From an uncultured Oscillospiraceae bacterium (GTDB taxonomy: Bacteria > Bacillota > Clostridia > Oscillospirales > Oscillospiraceae), in assembly GCA_947626345.1 (NCBI GenBank), contig CANQSF010000005.1:1-64000 (forward strand): DNA of 64,000 bases, written 5' to 3'. Position numbers and translations under genes: made by a program. Shown piece by piece: positions 56,706-64,000 of the stretch (positions are counted from its first letter, which is position 1; every line of letters starts with the position of its first letter). The notes under the pieces were generated by a model. It saw only the letters and a list, made by a program, of their open reading frames with translations. It was not told the origin of the DNA and searched no databases.

Positions 56706-57227
56706 TCAGTCCTCCCACTCGGCTTTGTGCTGTTCCCACCACGCCGGGAACGCCGGGTCTTTCGGGGAGAGGGTGGGCTTGATTTCAGAGGCAATACGAA
56801 CTGTATCATTCAACCTTTTATCAAACGGCGTAACATAAGGCGCTTCATGACTGCCACCCAAATATAACAATTCAAGTAAAACCGCTTTGCTCTGCGCCCA
56901 TGTTTTTCCAGCGTAAGTTTTAGCAAAATCGCTCATGGATTGTCGTTCACTCAAATGTTTTTCTGAATGGACACAATCCAACTGGCCGTATAGGTACATA
57001 ATTGACTTTTTGTTTTGAGCGACTACGTCGCCATCAAAATCAATCACTATAGAATCTTTTTCGCTATACCCTAACCTCTCAAAAAACAGTCTGGCTGTTG
57101 TTCTATTTTTACAGTCTTTTTTCGCCAAGCACCTCTCAAAGATTGCCTGAACATTTTCCTCGGTTAAGTCCAAAGGCTTAAACCCTTGCTCTGCAATCTT
57201 TTTTGCGTATTTATCTCGTAGGCCCAT
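56706..57227 (-). CDS. Hypothetical protein, AT-richer
   Basis: A 173-residue protein (MGLRDKYAKKIAEQGFKPLDL start) with no recognised domain. It has FERCLAKKDCKNRTTARLFFERLGYS and DIDGDVVAQN-like segments and ends in AFPAWWEQHKAEWED. Base use is less GC-rich than its neighbours, which points to recent arrival together with hicAB. The ATG at 57227 has AAAGGGG upstream. Confidence 0.65.
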   Translation of the reverse strand: MGLRDKYAKKIAEQGFKPLDLTEENVQAIFERCLAKKDCKNRTTARLFFERLGYSEKDSIVIDFDGDVVAQNKKSIMYLYGQLDCVHSEKHLSERQSMSDFAKTYAGKTWAQSKAVLLELLYLGGSHEAPYVTPFDKRLNDTVRIASEIKPTLSPKDPAFPAWWEQHKAEWED

Positions 57228-57380
57228 ATCCCAACGCCCCTTTCCAAAAATCAAGAAAATCCTGCTGCCGCATGTATTATAACACACCGCCGCGGCAAAT
57301 GCCACCGCGGATGAACGAGGCCGCGGGAGCGGCATTTGCGGTCACTGATGCTCCCAGGGGGGCGTTCCATGCACAGAGCA

Positions 57381-57409
57381 TTGACACCGGCGGGAAAAAG
57401 TGCTATTTC
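57381..57409 (+). promoter_or_regulatory. Promoter for secreted protein gene
   Basis: TTGACA (57381-57386), 17 bases, TATTTC (57404-57409). Confidence 0.65.
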
Positions 57410-57442
57410 TGCCCTATCCTACATTTTTGGAGGTTTTTTGTA

Positions 57443-58333
57443 ATGAGAAAACTGACTGCCCTGTTTCTGAGCGCGCTCATGCTCATCGCCATGTGCACGC
57501 CGGCGTTCGCCGCGGCCGAGCCCGAGCTGGAGGACGCCCCGTTCACCATGGAGGAGATCACCGAGATCAACGATCCCCGCGCCGTCCTGGAGAAGTACGG
57601 CACGCTGCGCATCGACGAGCAGATGATGACCGCCGATGGCGAGCCGTTCGGCTTCGCCCACTACCAGTTCTCCCTGACGGAGGACGGCCAGGTGCTGTCC
57701 AACGTCCACCTGCGGGAGGGCGACATCGAGGTCTTCGCCAACTTCTCCGTGGCCGACGATATGCCCGGCAGCATGTTCTGGAGCGGCAACAACGGCCAGG
57801 TCCTGTACTGCATGCCCTCCTGGGAGTATGAGCAGTTCGCCCTCGATCCCCTGGGCCTGGAGCGGGGCGAGCAGACCGTGGTCGATTACGGCGTATACAA
57901 CGGCTCGGTCATCCTGGTGGTGTCCACCCCCGACCCGGCGGATGAGAACGCCCGCACCGTGACCGACATGTTCGCCGAGGAGGAGAGCGGCCTGCTCATC
58001 AGCAAGAACGCCGTGACCTACGTCCCCTCCGACGACGGCGAGGTGGAGGACGGCTGCTCCCACTACGTGTACCAGTACGGCATGCCCTACGATCCCGAGT
58101 TCGATGAGACGGTCAACGAGGGCGGCGCGGAGAGCTTCTGCGCCCTGACGCTGGTCATCAACCCCGGCCAGGACAACGAGGAGACCCAGCAGCTCAACGT
58201 GGCCCTGGACCTGGAGGTGCAGTTCACCGCCCTGGAGGACGTCGCCATCTATGCCGACGAGGACCTGACCGAGGCCGTGGACACCATCGACACCTCCGCG
58301 GAGAGCGCCACCTACTACGTCGTGGTGGGCTGA
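57443..58333 (+). CDS. Secreted protein of unknown function
   Basis: A 296-residue exported protein. The signal peptide (MRKLTALFLSALMLIAMCTP, cleaved near AFA-A) is followed by an acidic beta-rich mature part (FTMEEITEINDPRAVLEKYGTL...FGFAHYQFSLTEDGQVLSNVHL), with two rough halves. No membrane anchor or sorting signal. GGAGG precedes the ATG at 57443. No family recognised. It is transcribed alone between a promoter and a strong terminator. Confidence 0.75.
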   Translation: MRKLTALFLSALMLIAMCTPAFAAAEPELEDAPFTMEEITEINDPRAVLEKYGTLRIDEQMMTADGEPFGFAHYQFSLTEDGQVLSNVHLREGDIEVFANFSVADDMPGSMFWSGNNGQVLYCMPSWEYEQFALDPLGLERGEQTVVDYGVYNGSVILVVSTPDPADENARTVTDMFAEEESGLLISKNAVTYVPSDDGEVEDGCSHYVYQYGMPYDPEFDETVNEGGAESFCALTLVINPGQDNEETQQLNVALDLEVQFTALEDVAIYADEDLTEAVDTIDTSAESATYYVVVG

Positions 58334-58354
58334 TCCGCCTGTGAATGCATCAAG

Positions 58355-58383
58355 AAGGACACGCGTGAGCGTGTCCTTTTTTG
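58355..58383 (+). terminator. Terminator after secreted protein gene
   Basis: AAGGACACGC, loop GTGA, GCGTGTCCTT, then TTTTGAT. Confidence 0.92.
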
Positions 58384-58443
58384 ATACACGCACCCCGCGA
58401 AGGACCGTCGAAAATTGTATGATTTTGGCAGCGCCGCGGGATA

Positions 58444-58472
58444 TTGCTTTCAGCGATAGTTTTTGATATAAT
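58444..58472 (+). promoter_or_regulatory. Promoter for LytTR gene
   Basis: TTGCTT (58444-58449), 17 bases, TATAAT (58467-58472). Confidence 0.75.
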
Positions 58473-58507
58473 TAAATTGTAATTGCGACAGGCCTCCCCA
58501 CGTTTCG

Positions 58508-58540
58508 AGGTGGTGAAAAACCTATACTTTTTCACCACCT
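58508..58540 (+). other. Perfect 13-bp hairpin in LytTR leader
   Basis: AGGTGGTGAAAAA (58508-58520), seven-base loop, inverted copy at 58528-58540. It lies in the leader about 50 bases before the start codon. Without a following T run it is more likely a binding site or mRNA-stabilising stem than a terminator. Confidence 0.6.
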
Positions 58541-58589
58541 GCGCTGACATGGGGTGGTCTGACGAACGCGGCAAAGGCGGGAGGCACAC

Positions 58590-59321
58590 ATGAGACTGAC
58601 GATCTGCGACGGCGCGCCGGAGGAGCGGCAGGCGGCCCGGGCGCTGGCGGAGGAGTACATCCGCCGCCGGGGGCTGGACATGGACCTGGTATGCTTCGCC
58701 TCCGCCGGGGAGCTGCTGGCCTGGGAGCAGAGCCGGGGTGCGGGGGAGCTGTACCTGACGGAGCTGCGCCTGCCGGACATGGACGGCGCGGAGCTGGTCC
58801 GGCGCATCCGGGCCCGGCGGCCCCGGGCGGCCGTGATATTCCTGACCTGGGCGGAGGACGGCCGCGCCCAGGCATTTTCCGTGCACGCCTTCGACTATCT
58901 GGCCAAGCCGGCGGAGCGGCACGCGCTGTTCCGGTCCCTGGACGAATGCCTGGCGCTGTTGAAGCCGCCGGCGCGGCGGATCGCGGTGAAGACCGCCGAC
59001 GGGGAGATCTTTCTGGAGCCGGAGCGGATCAACGCCGTGGAGTACAGCGGCCACCGTTTCGTCTTCCGGCTGGCGGGGGGCGGCAGCGTCCAGAGCCTAT
59101 ACCGGCGGGAGCCCTTCGGGCAGCTGGCGGGCCAGCTGGTGGACACCGGCCGCTTCATCCGCTGCGCGGAGGGCTACGTGGTGAACATGGAGAACGTCCG
59201 CACCGTCACGGCGGCGGGGCTGGGCATGGCGGACGGCACGCAGTACGTGGTGACCCGCAAGTACGCGGAGGCGAAGCGCCGGGCGGCGGCCTATCTGGCG
59301 GAGCGGGGCGGCGTTGATTGA
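58590..59321 (+). CDS. LytTR response regulator with atypical receiver
   Basis: A 243-residue AgrA/LytR-type regulator. The receiver (1-120) keeps the Thr (IFLTWAED) and Lys (YLAKPAE) of the family, but the phosphoacceptor Asp is Glu58 (LYLTELRLPDMDG) and the acidic pair reads CDG rather than CDD. The LytTR DNA-binding domain covers about 132-235 (FLEPERINAVEYSGHRFVF, FIRCAEGYVVNMENV). GGGAGG precedes the ATG. No histidine kinase is adjacent. It may work without phosphorylation, Glu possibly mimicking phospho-Asp. The next gene encodes a giant surface protein, a plausible target. Confidence 0.87.
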   Translation: MRLTICDGAPEERQAARALAEEYIRRRGLDMDLVCFASAGELLAWEQSRGAGELYLTELRLPDMDGAELVRRIRARRPRAAVIFLTWAEDGRAQAFSVHAFDYLAKPAERHALFRSLDECLALLKPPARRIAVKTADGEIFLEPERINAVEYSGHRFVFRLAGGGSVQSLYRREPFGQLAGQLVDTGRFIRCAEGYVVNMENVRTVTAAGLGMADGTQYVVTRKYAEAKRRAAAYLAERGGVD

Positions 59322-59330
59322 GCGCATATT

Positions 59331-59416
59331 ATGTCAATCGCGTGACATTTATTGCCAATTGGCAGATATTATTAGAATATGGGTGCAGTTATGTTTACCA
59401 GTCTGCCCATGGGCAG
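59331..59416 (+). promoter_or_regulatory. Three consecutive palindromes upstream of surface protein gene
   Basis: ATGTCA-6-TGACAT (59331-59348), TGCCAATTGGCA (59353-59364) and CTGCCCATGGGCAG (59403-59416) are all perfect dyads in the 181-base gap. A -10-like TATTAT or GAATAT lies between the second and third. They are candidate regulator sites for the surface protein. Confidence 0.55.
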
Positions 59417-59502
59417 TCCCACAATATAGCCCGGGCGGCGTTTTCCGCGGCGAGCGCGGCAGGCGGCGCGGGCCCGACTTCTTGGCATGAGGGGAGAAAG
59501 CG

Positions 59503-62500
59503 ATGACAACGAGAACGCGGACGAAGAGGATGCTGGCGGCGCTCCTATGCGCGGTGATGGTGCTGAGCCTCCTGCCGGTCACGGGGCTGGCGGCGGCCAG
59601 CGGGCACACCGGGGCCACCACCGGCGTGACCGGCCGGGACGCGGACCCGCCTACCACGGATACGTATGACCAGTACCTGCTGGGCGGCAAGGACGGCCCC
59701 AACGGCAGCGGTTCCCGGTACGCAGGGCGCATCTGGTCGGACAAGACCGTCATCGCCTATGATGAAGAAAGCAAGGGCGCGTCCATCTCCCTGGACATGG
59801 CCTCTGACGGCTATGCCGGCGGCGTCACCACCGACGAGGATTTCCTGCATGTGTTTTCAGTGCTCGGTTCCAACCAGGTGGTGAACGGCGAGACCACGTC
59901 CCCCCTGGACGTGGTGCTGGTGCTGGACATCTCCACGTCCATGACGGATTGGACAGGTACCGCTAATGCAGGTCATCCTGACAACAATGACGCGTTGCAT
60001 CAACTAATAAATACCACAAACAGCTTCATCAGCCGACTGATGAATGAAAAACCAGACCCCAACCACCCCGTTCACCCGGAAAACCGGGTGGGCGTGGTGG
60101 TCTACGGCGGCGGCAGCCAGACGTTGCTGGACTTGGGTCAATATACCCCAAATAGTGAAGGGGTGTATTTGTCCATAGATGACGGGAGTTGCCGACATAA
60201 AGCTGTTGACCATCCAAATACGGATGTCCCTTCAGGTTATTTTTCTATAATCAAGACAAATGTAAAAGAGGCGAACAAAACAAGCAGCATTATGCTCGCC
60301 GACTCCACCTATCTGCAGGGCGCCCTCTATGACGGCATGACGATGCTGGCGGAGGCGAAGGATACCACCGTCCCGGACGGTGAGCACAAGGGGGAGAAGC
60401 GCACCCCCATCCTCATCGTCATGACCGACGGCGCCACCAATATGATCAGTGCCACCAGCACGAACGGCGGCGGTGGGACTTCCTATGACTGGTTTAACCC
60501 TCTCCACAACGAAATCATTCCCACTGCAGGTAGCGGTGCTGAGTACGCCGCAGCAGGCGCAAATCCGCTCTATGCGGACTGCAACGCGGCCACTGGTGTT
60601 GGCGACGCTGCCCTTGCAGATACAGTGCGCAACTCTGTAAAGAACCGTGCTCTGGAGGTGGAGGCCATTGCCCCCCGGTCGGTGTCCAACCTGTTGCTGG
60701 CGGGCTACATGAAGAACAAAATCGAGGCCCACTACGACATGGATATGCAGGGCTACTCCCTGGGATATAATGTCGGCACACTAAGTGTGGGTGTGTTCGG
60801 CTTGGAGCAGCTGTATGCCACCCTAAACCCCCAGGCATACTTCACCACTGACCGAGGCACCTGGAATAGTAGCCTCAATGCCAGGCAAAGGGACCTGGCT
60901 GATGCGCAGCAAAATGATGTCGAAACCGCGCTGAAAGCTTATGTGGCCGATCAAGAGCCAGAAATGCGCTTTCCCCGTAACGCTAACGAGAAGCATCTGT
61001 TTACTGGTAATTTGACCGACAATGGTCAATACGCCAATTTCACTTGGCGCCATCCGGGAGGCGACGAGGCCCAGTATGATGTAGACAAGTTCGAGGATGT
61101 CTATTACATCGACCAATACTTTACCGCCGAAAATGCGGACGAGATGGACGACATCTTCGACCAGATCTTCAACATCGTCACCGGCACGGCCTTCACCATC
61201 GTGGAGGGCCAGAACGCCTCTACCGCCTCCAACGCCCTCACCTACATGGACCCCATCGGCGATTACATGGAGGTCAAGAGCATCGACAGCCTCCTCCTGT
61301 TCGGCAATATGTACGGCGTGGTGAAGACCGCCGTGTACGACTTCCAGTGGAACGAGGACTACATAACCAAAAAACTAGGCCAAAGCCATGGTACGCCATT
61401 CACGCCCGGCTGGTATTCCGGCGAGACCGGCGACAAGGGCGCGCCTTGCGAGGCAGGGACCCCCGGCGCAGTCTACCGCCTGGACTTCAAGACCACCCAG
61501 CAGTTCGTGCCCACATTGGTAGAGAAGAACAGTGTGGACGACATGGATGCCAAGCAGCAGCACACGGTCTATACCATGTACCGCCTGTCCGGCGGCGGCA
61601 TGGATGACGAAAATACCCGCCGTCTGTGGCGGCTGAACCCGGCCTACGCAGACTCCACCAACCAGGCCTTTGACAGCAATTATATCCTGGCGAACCAGGG
61701 CTTCACGGAGGAGACCGCCCCCGTGGGGGCCTACCGGCTCAGCGATATCCGTATGTGGGTGGAGGACACCGGCAACTGGCAGGACACCTCCGGCATGGCC
61801 TCCAGCGCCGGCTACAGCGAGGCCCTGTGGCTGAACATCCCCGCCAACGCCGTGCCCGTCCAGCTGGCGACCATCAATCTTAACGCCGAGGGCAAAGTGG
61901 CCGAGTACGGCACCAACCTGGGCGGAGACGGAGCCCATGATGCTGCGTCGAGCGACCTCTGGCGGGTGACGAAGAGCACAGACCAGCTCTACCAGGAATC
62001 CACCCCCCTGCGTGTGTTCTACTCCGTGGGCGTGGAGGACGATATCCTCTATGCGAGCGGGGACATCGACATGACCAAGGTGGACCCTGACTACATAACG
62101 AGCCACACCTACGACGGCGCGGTCTATTTCATCTCCAACTACTTCTCCGGCAAGGCGGGCTACCCCCAGGGGAACCCGGTGCTCAGCTTCTCCCCCGGCA
62201 GCGCCAACCGCTATTATCTGTTCCAGAAAAACCTGCCCCTGTATAAGAACCCCGACAACGGTGCAGGCGGAGAGGTAAAGCTGACCAACGTCGGCAAAGC
62301 TGACGTCACGGCCACGCTGGACGGAAAAGAGCTGGAGCTGGTAGACGAGACAGGGGAGCTCGACCCGAACGGCGATTATTACATCGTGATCGACTTTTAT
62401 AAGCGTGGCAGCAACGAGGTCGTCCATCTGGCCGTGCCCCGGAAGGGCTCCGACTTCGGCTCCGGCGTCGGCTTCGGCACTGCCGAGTTCCTGTGCTGGC

Positions 62501-64000
62501 TGAACCTGAACGGCAATGTCGTCAGTCCCGACGACGTGACGGCGAAACCCTCAGGGGACACCGGCGACAGGTGGGTCATCGCCACCAAGGTGGGCGGCCT
62601 GCGCACCGGCAATATCAACGAGGCGGCGGGCGCAAAGACGCCGAACACGACCCAGACCGCCGGGGACTACATCTATCCCACCATCGGCAGGAGCGGGTCC
62701 GACCCCTATGTGAACGACTATCTGGGCAACAACGGCTGGCTGCGGCTGGAGGATACCCAGCTGCTGGTGACCAAGACCGTCCTGCCCACCGAGTCCCAGC
62801 CCGTGGACCCCAACGAGCCCTTCGATTTCCAGGTGTTCGTGGAGGGCGTCAGCGGCACCGTCAACGCCGTGGTGGTCCAGTGGGACGACTTCGCCGAGCT
62901 GTGGCGGCGGCGCATCGGCTCCATCGACGTGATCACCGGCAATGCCGGCTATGCCCAGAGCGCCAAAGATCCCCTGAACCCCGCCTTGGTGCCCTACGAG
63001 ATCGAAGGCGAAACCAAAGAATGTGTCGTGTATCTGGGCAATAATACAGAGGTGGCAGATAACACCGTGCAGGTGTACTCCTCGAAGGAGGACGCGACGC
63101 AGGTGGGCGGCTTCACCACCTATGTCACCGCCGAGCAGATAAACGATGCGTACAAGCTGACCACTCCCACCAGCGATTACGCCGTCGAGGACGATGATCA
63201 CCCCGCCGGCACCCGTGTCTTCTGGTGCAAGGCTTATCTGCACGTGGGCGATGAAAGCACTACGGGAGGTTCCGGCGAGGCGCCAACAGATCCGCAACTT
63301 GAGCAATATTTCACACCGGTGGATAGGTTCCCCATCGCCACCCTGTATCTGGATGAGGACCATGGCCTGCGCAGCGGCATCCGTATCGAGTCCCCCTTCG
63401 CCATCTCCTGGCGGTACATGATCAAGGAGATCACCTTCGGCAGTGTGACAGAACTCTACGATAATCAGGGCTTCCAGAGCGCCAGGCATGCAGAGGGCGC
63501 GTCGTTTAGGGAGCCGTTTACGACGGATGATATTAAGGAGCACACCGCCCAGTTCAAGCTCCGGGACGGCGAGGGCCTGCTGTTCACCGGTTTGCCGTAC
63601 CAGACCAACTACCGCGTCACCGAGAGGCTCACCGGCGAGCAGGCCAGCAAGGGCTATACCCTCAAGGGCGTTGAGCAGGTGTTGTTCAATACCTCCCGCG
63701 AGTTCTCACTGAGCGACACGAAGATACCCGAGGACCAGTGGCCAACAAGCCCGCCGCAGTCCCGTGACCCCGGCTATGCCAAGCTGGAGGGCGGCTATGA
63801 CTTTATAAACGATGATGAGGGAGTGACGGGCAAGATCAGCGAGCCTACCCCCAATCCCGCATATACCCAAAAAACGCTGGATAACAGCGCCTATTTCGAT
63901 GCTGAACACAATGTCTACTCCGTCTTTAAGGACACCAGTACTGCGGAGTCGGCGGCCCACTTCACCAATACCTTCGCGCCCAAGACCCTGACCATCGCAA
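59503..64000 (+). CDS. Giant vWA-domain surface protein (5' part, runs off window)
   Basis: One uninterrupted frame of 1,499 codons with no stop before the window ends. A signal peptide (Arg/Thr-rich start, then MLAALLCAVMVLSLLPVTGL) leads to a von Willebrand A domain whose MIDAS is VLDISTSMTDW (Asp142, Ser144, Ser146), interrupted by long inserts. Later parts are beta-rich and include repeats ending in FTNTF (at 63959-63973), the hallmark of SpaA/Cna-B-like or T-antigen-type modules of Gram-positive pilins and adhesins. A C-terminal sorting signal would be expected beyond the window. It probably is a pilus-tip or adhesin protein. GGGGAG precedes the ATG. Confidence 0.85.
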   Translation, partial: MTTRTRTKRMLAALLCAVMVLSLLPVTGLAAASGHTGATTGVTGRDADPPTTDTYDQYLLGGKDGPNGSGSRYAGRIWSDKTVIAYDEESKGASISLDMASDGYAGGVTTDEDFLHVFSVLGSNQVVNGETTSPLDVVLVLDISTSMTDWTGTANAGHPDNNDALHQLINTTNSFISRLMNEKPDPNHPVHPENRVGVVVYGGGSQTLLDLGQYTPNSEGVYLSIDDGSCRHKAVDHPNTDVPSGYFSIIKTNVKEANKTSSIMLADSTYLQGALYDGMTMLAEAKDTTVPDGEHKGEKRTPILIVMTDGATNMISATSTNGGGGTSYDWFNPLHNEIIPTAGSGAEYAAAGANPLYADCNAATGVGDAALADTVRNSVKNRALEVEAIAPRSVSNLLLAGYMKNKIEAHYDMDMQGYSLGYNVGTLSVGVFGLEQLYATLNPQAYFTTDRGTWNSSLNARQRDLADAQQNDVETALKAYVADQEPEMRFPRNANEKHLFTGNLTDNGQYANFTWRHPGGDEAQYDVDKFEDVYYIDQYFTAENADEMDDIFDQIFNIVTGTAFTIVEGQNASTASNALTYMDPIGDYMEVKSIDSLLLFGNMYGVVKTAVYDFQWNEDYITKKLGQSHGTPFTPGWYSGETGDKGAPCEAGTPGAVYRLDFKTTQQFVPTLVEKNSVDDMDAKQQHTVYTMYRLSGGGMDDENTRRLWRLNPAYADSTNQAFDSNYILANQGFTEETAPVGAYRLSDIRMWVEDTGNWQDTSGMASSAGYSEALWLNIPANAVPVQLATINLNAEGKVAEYGTNLGGDGAHDAASSDLWRVTKSTDQLYQESTPLRVFYSVGVEDDILYASGDIDMTKVDPDYITSHTYDGAVYFISNYFSGKAGYPQGNPVLSFSPGSANRYYLFQKNLPLYKNPDNGAGGEVKLTNVGKADVTATLDGKELELVDETGELDPNGDYYIVIDFYKRGSNEVVHLAVPRKGSDFGSGVGFGTAEFLCWLNLNGNVVSPDDVTAKPSGDTGDRWVIATKVGGLRTGNINEAAGAKTPNTTQTAGDYIYPTIGRSGSDPYVNDYLGNNGWLRLEDTQLLVTKTVLPTESQPVDPNEPFDFQVFVEGVSGTVNAVVVQWDDFAELWRRRIGSIDVITGNAGYAQSAKDPLNPALVPYEIEGETKECVVYLGNNTEVADNTVQVYSSKEDATQVGGFTTYVTAEQINDAYKLTTPTSDYAVEDDDHPAGTRVFWCKAYLHVGDESTTGGSGEAPTDPQLEQYFTPVDRFPIATLYLDEDHGLRSGIRIESPFAISWRYMIKEITFGSVTELYDNQGFQSARHAEGASFREPFTTDDIKEHTAQFKLRDGEGLLFTGLPYQTNYRVTERLTGEQASKGYTLKGVEQVLFNTSREFSLSDTKIPEDQWPTSPPQSRDPGYAKLEGGYDFINDDEGVTGKISEPTPNPAYTQKTLDNSAYFDAEHNVYSVFKDTSTAESAAHFTNTFAPKTLTIA

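Overview
The window looks like a chromosomal piece of a GC-rich, spore-forming anaerobic Clostridium-class bacterium, most like the gut Oscillospiraceae (Flavonifractor/Lawsonibacter/Oscillibacter type). The reasons are Spo0A, an Rnf complex, a CD1247-type zinc-ribbon protein, Firmicute-type sigma-A promoters with GGAGG ribosome sites, and a CIRCE operator. The genus is an inference. GC-rich coding makes long antisense open frames common; these were ignored.

Layout. 1-5.8 kb: rnfD/rnfC, divergent from a GH2 glycosidase, then an XRE regulator with a palindromic operator, then tdk-udk. 5.9-11 kb: a complete BMP-type nucleoside ABC importer (lipoprotein, double ATPase, two permeases). 11-23 kb: a radical SAM/TetR pair, a U32 protein, a secreted protein with an MBL-fold hydrolase, an rRNA methyltransferase, uvrB, a Ca/Na antiporter and a second radical SAM protein. 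23-29 kb: an unusual three-gene operon (alkaline-phosphatase-superfamily protein, beta-hydroxyacid dehydrogenase, LarA-like protein) divergent from a LacI regulator. 29-30.4 kb: a secreted Sel1-repeat protein.

30.45-33.02 kb is a compact integrated element. It is bounded by a 12-bp direct repeat that is the 3' end of an initiator tRNA gene. It holds a serine recombinase, an XRE regulator, a short ORF and a structured small transcript, and it has separated the tRNA from its apparent terminator. 33-38.4 kb: ACP/acyltransferase, mutY, pyrR, a hydroxyacid dehydrogenase and a deleted GNAT gene. 38.4-44.7 kb: a hairpin array, then a minus-strand run of comEA-like gene, two-component system, GerMN lipoprotein, Xaa-Pro peptidase, efp and a zinc-ribbon protein. 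Next is a carboxypeptidase-like protein in which all three catalytic motifs are lost. 46.4-47.8 kb is an AT-richer accessory patch whose operon has a structured leader with an intrinsic terminator. 47.8-55.8 kb: spo0A with 0A boxes, a nucleotidyltransferase/MocR pair (the MocR lacks its PLP lysine), hsp20 under CIRCE, ACT-hom-lysC and a MarR gene. The end holds tRNA-Ala, a hicAB pair with a frameshifted toxin, a LytTR regulator without its phosphoacceptor Asp, and the first 1,499 codons of a giant vWA surface protein that runs off the window.

Most notable: the tRNA-borne mini-element, the cluster of degenerate 'pseudo-enzymes' (carboxypeptidase, MocR, LytTR receiver), the leader RNA at 47.3-47.4 kb, and the LacI-linked LarA/phosphatase operon.
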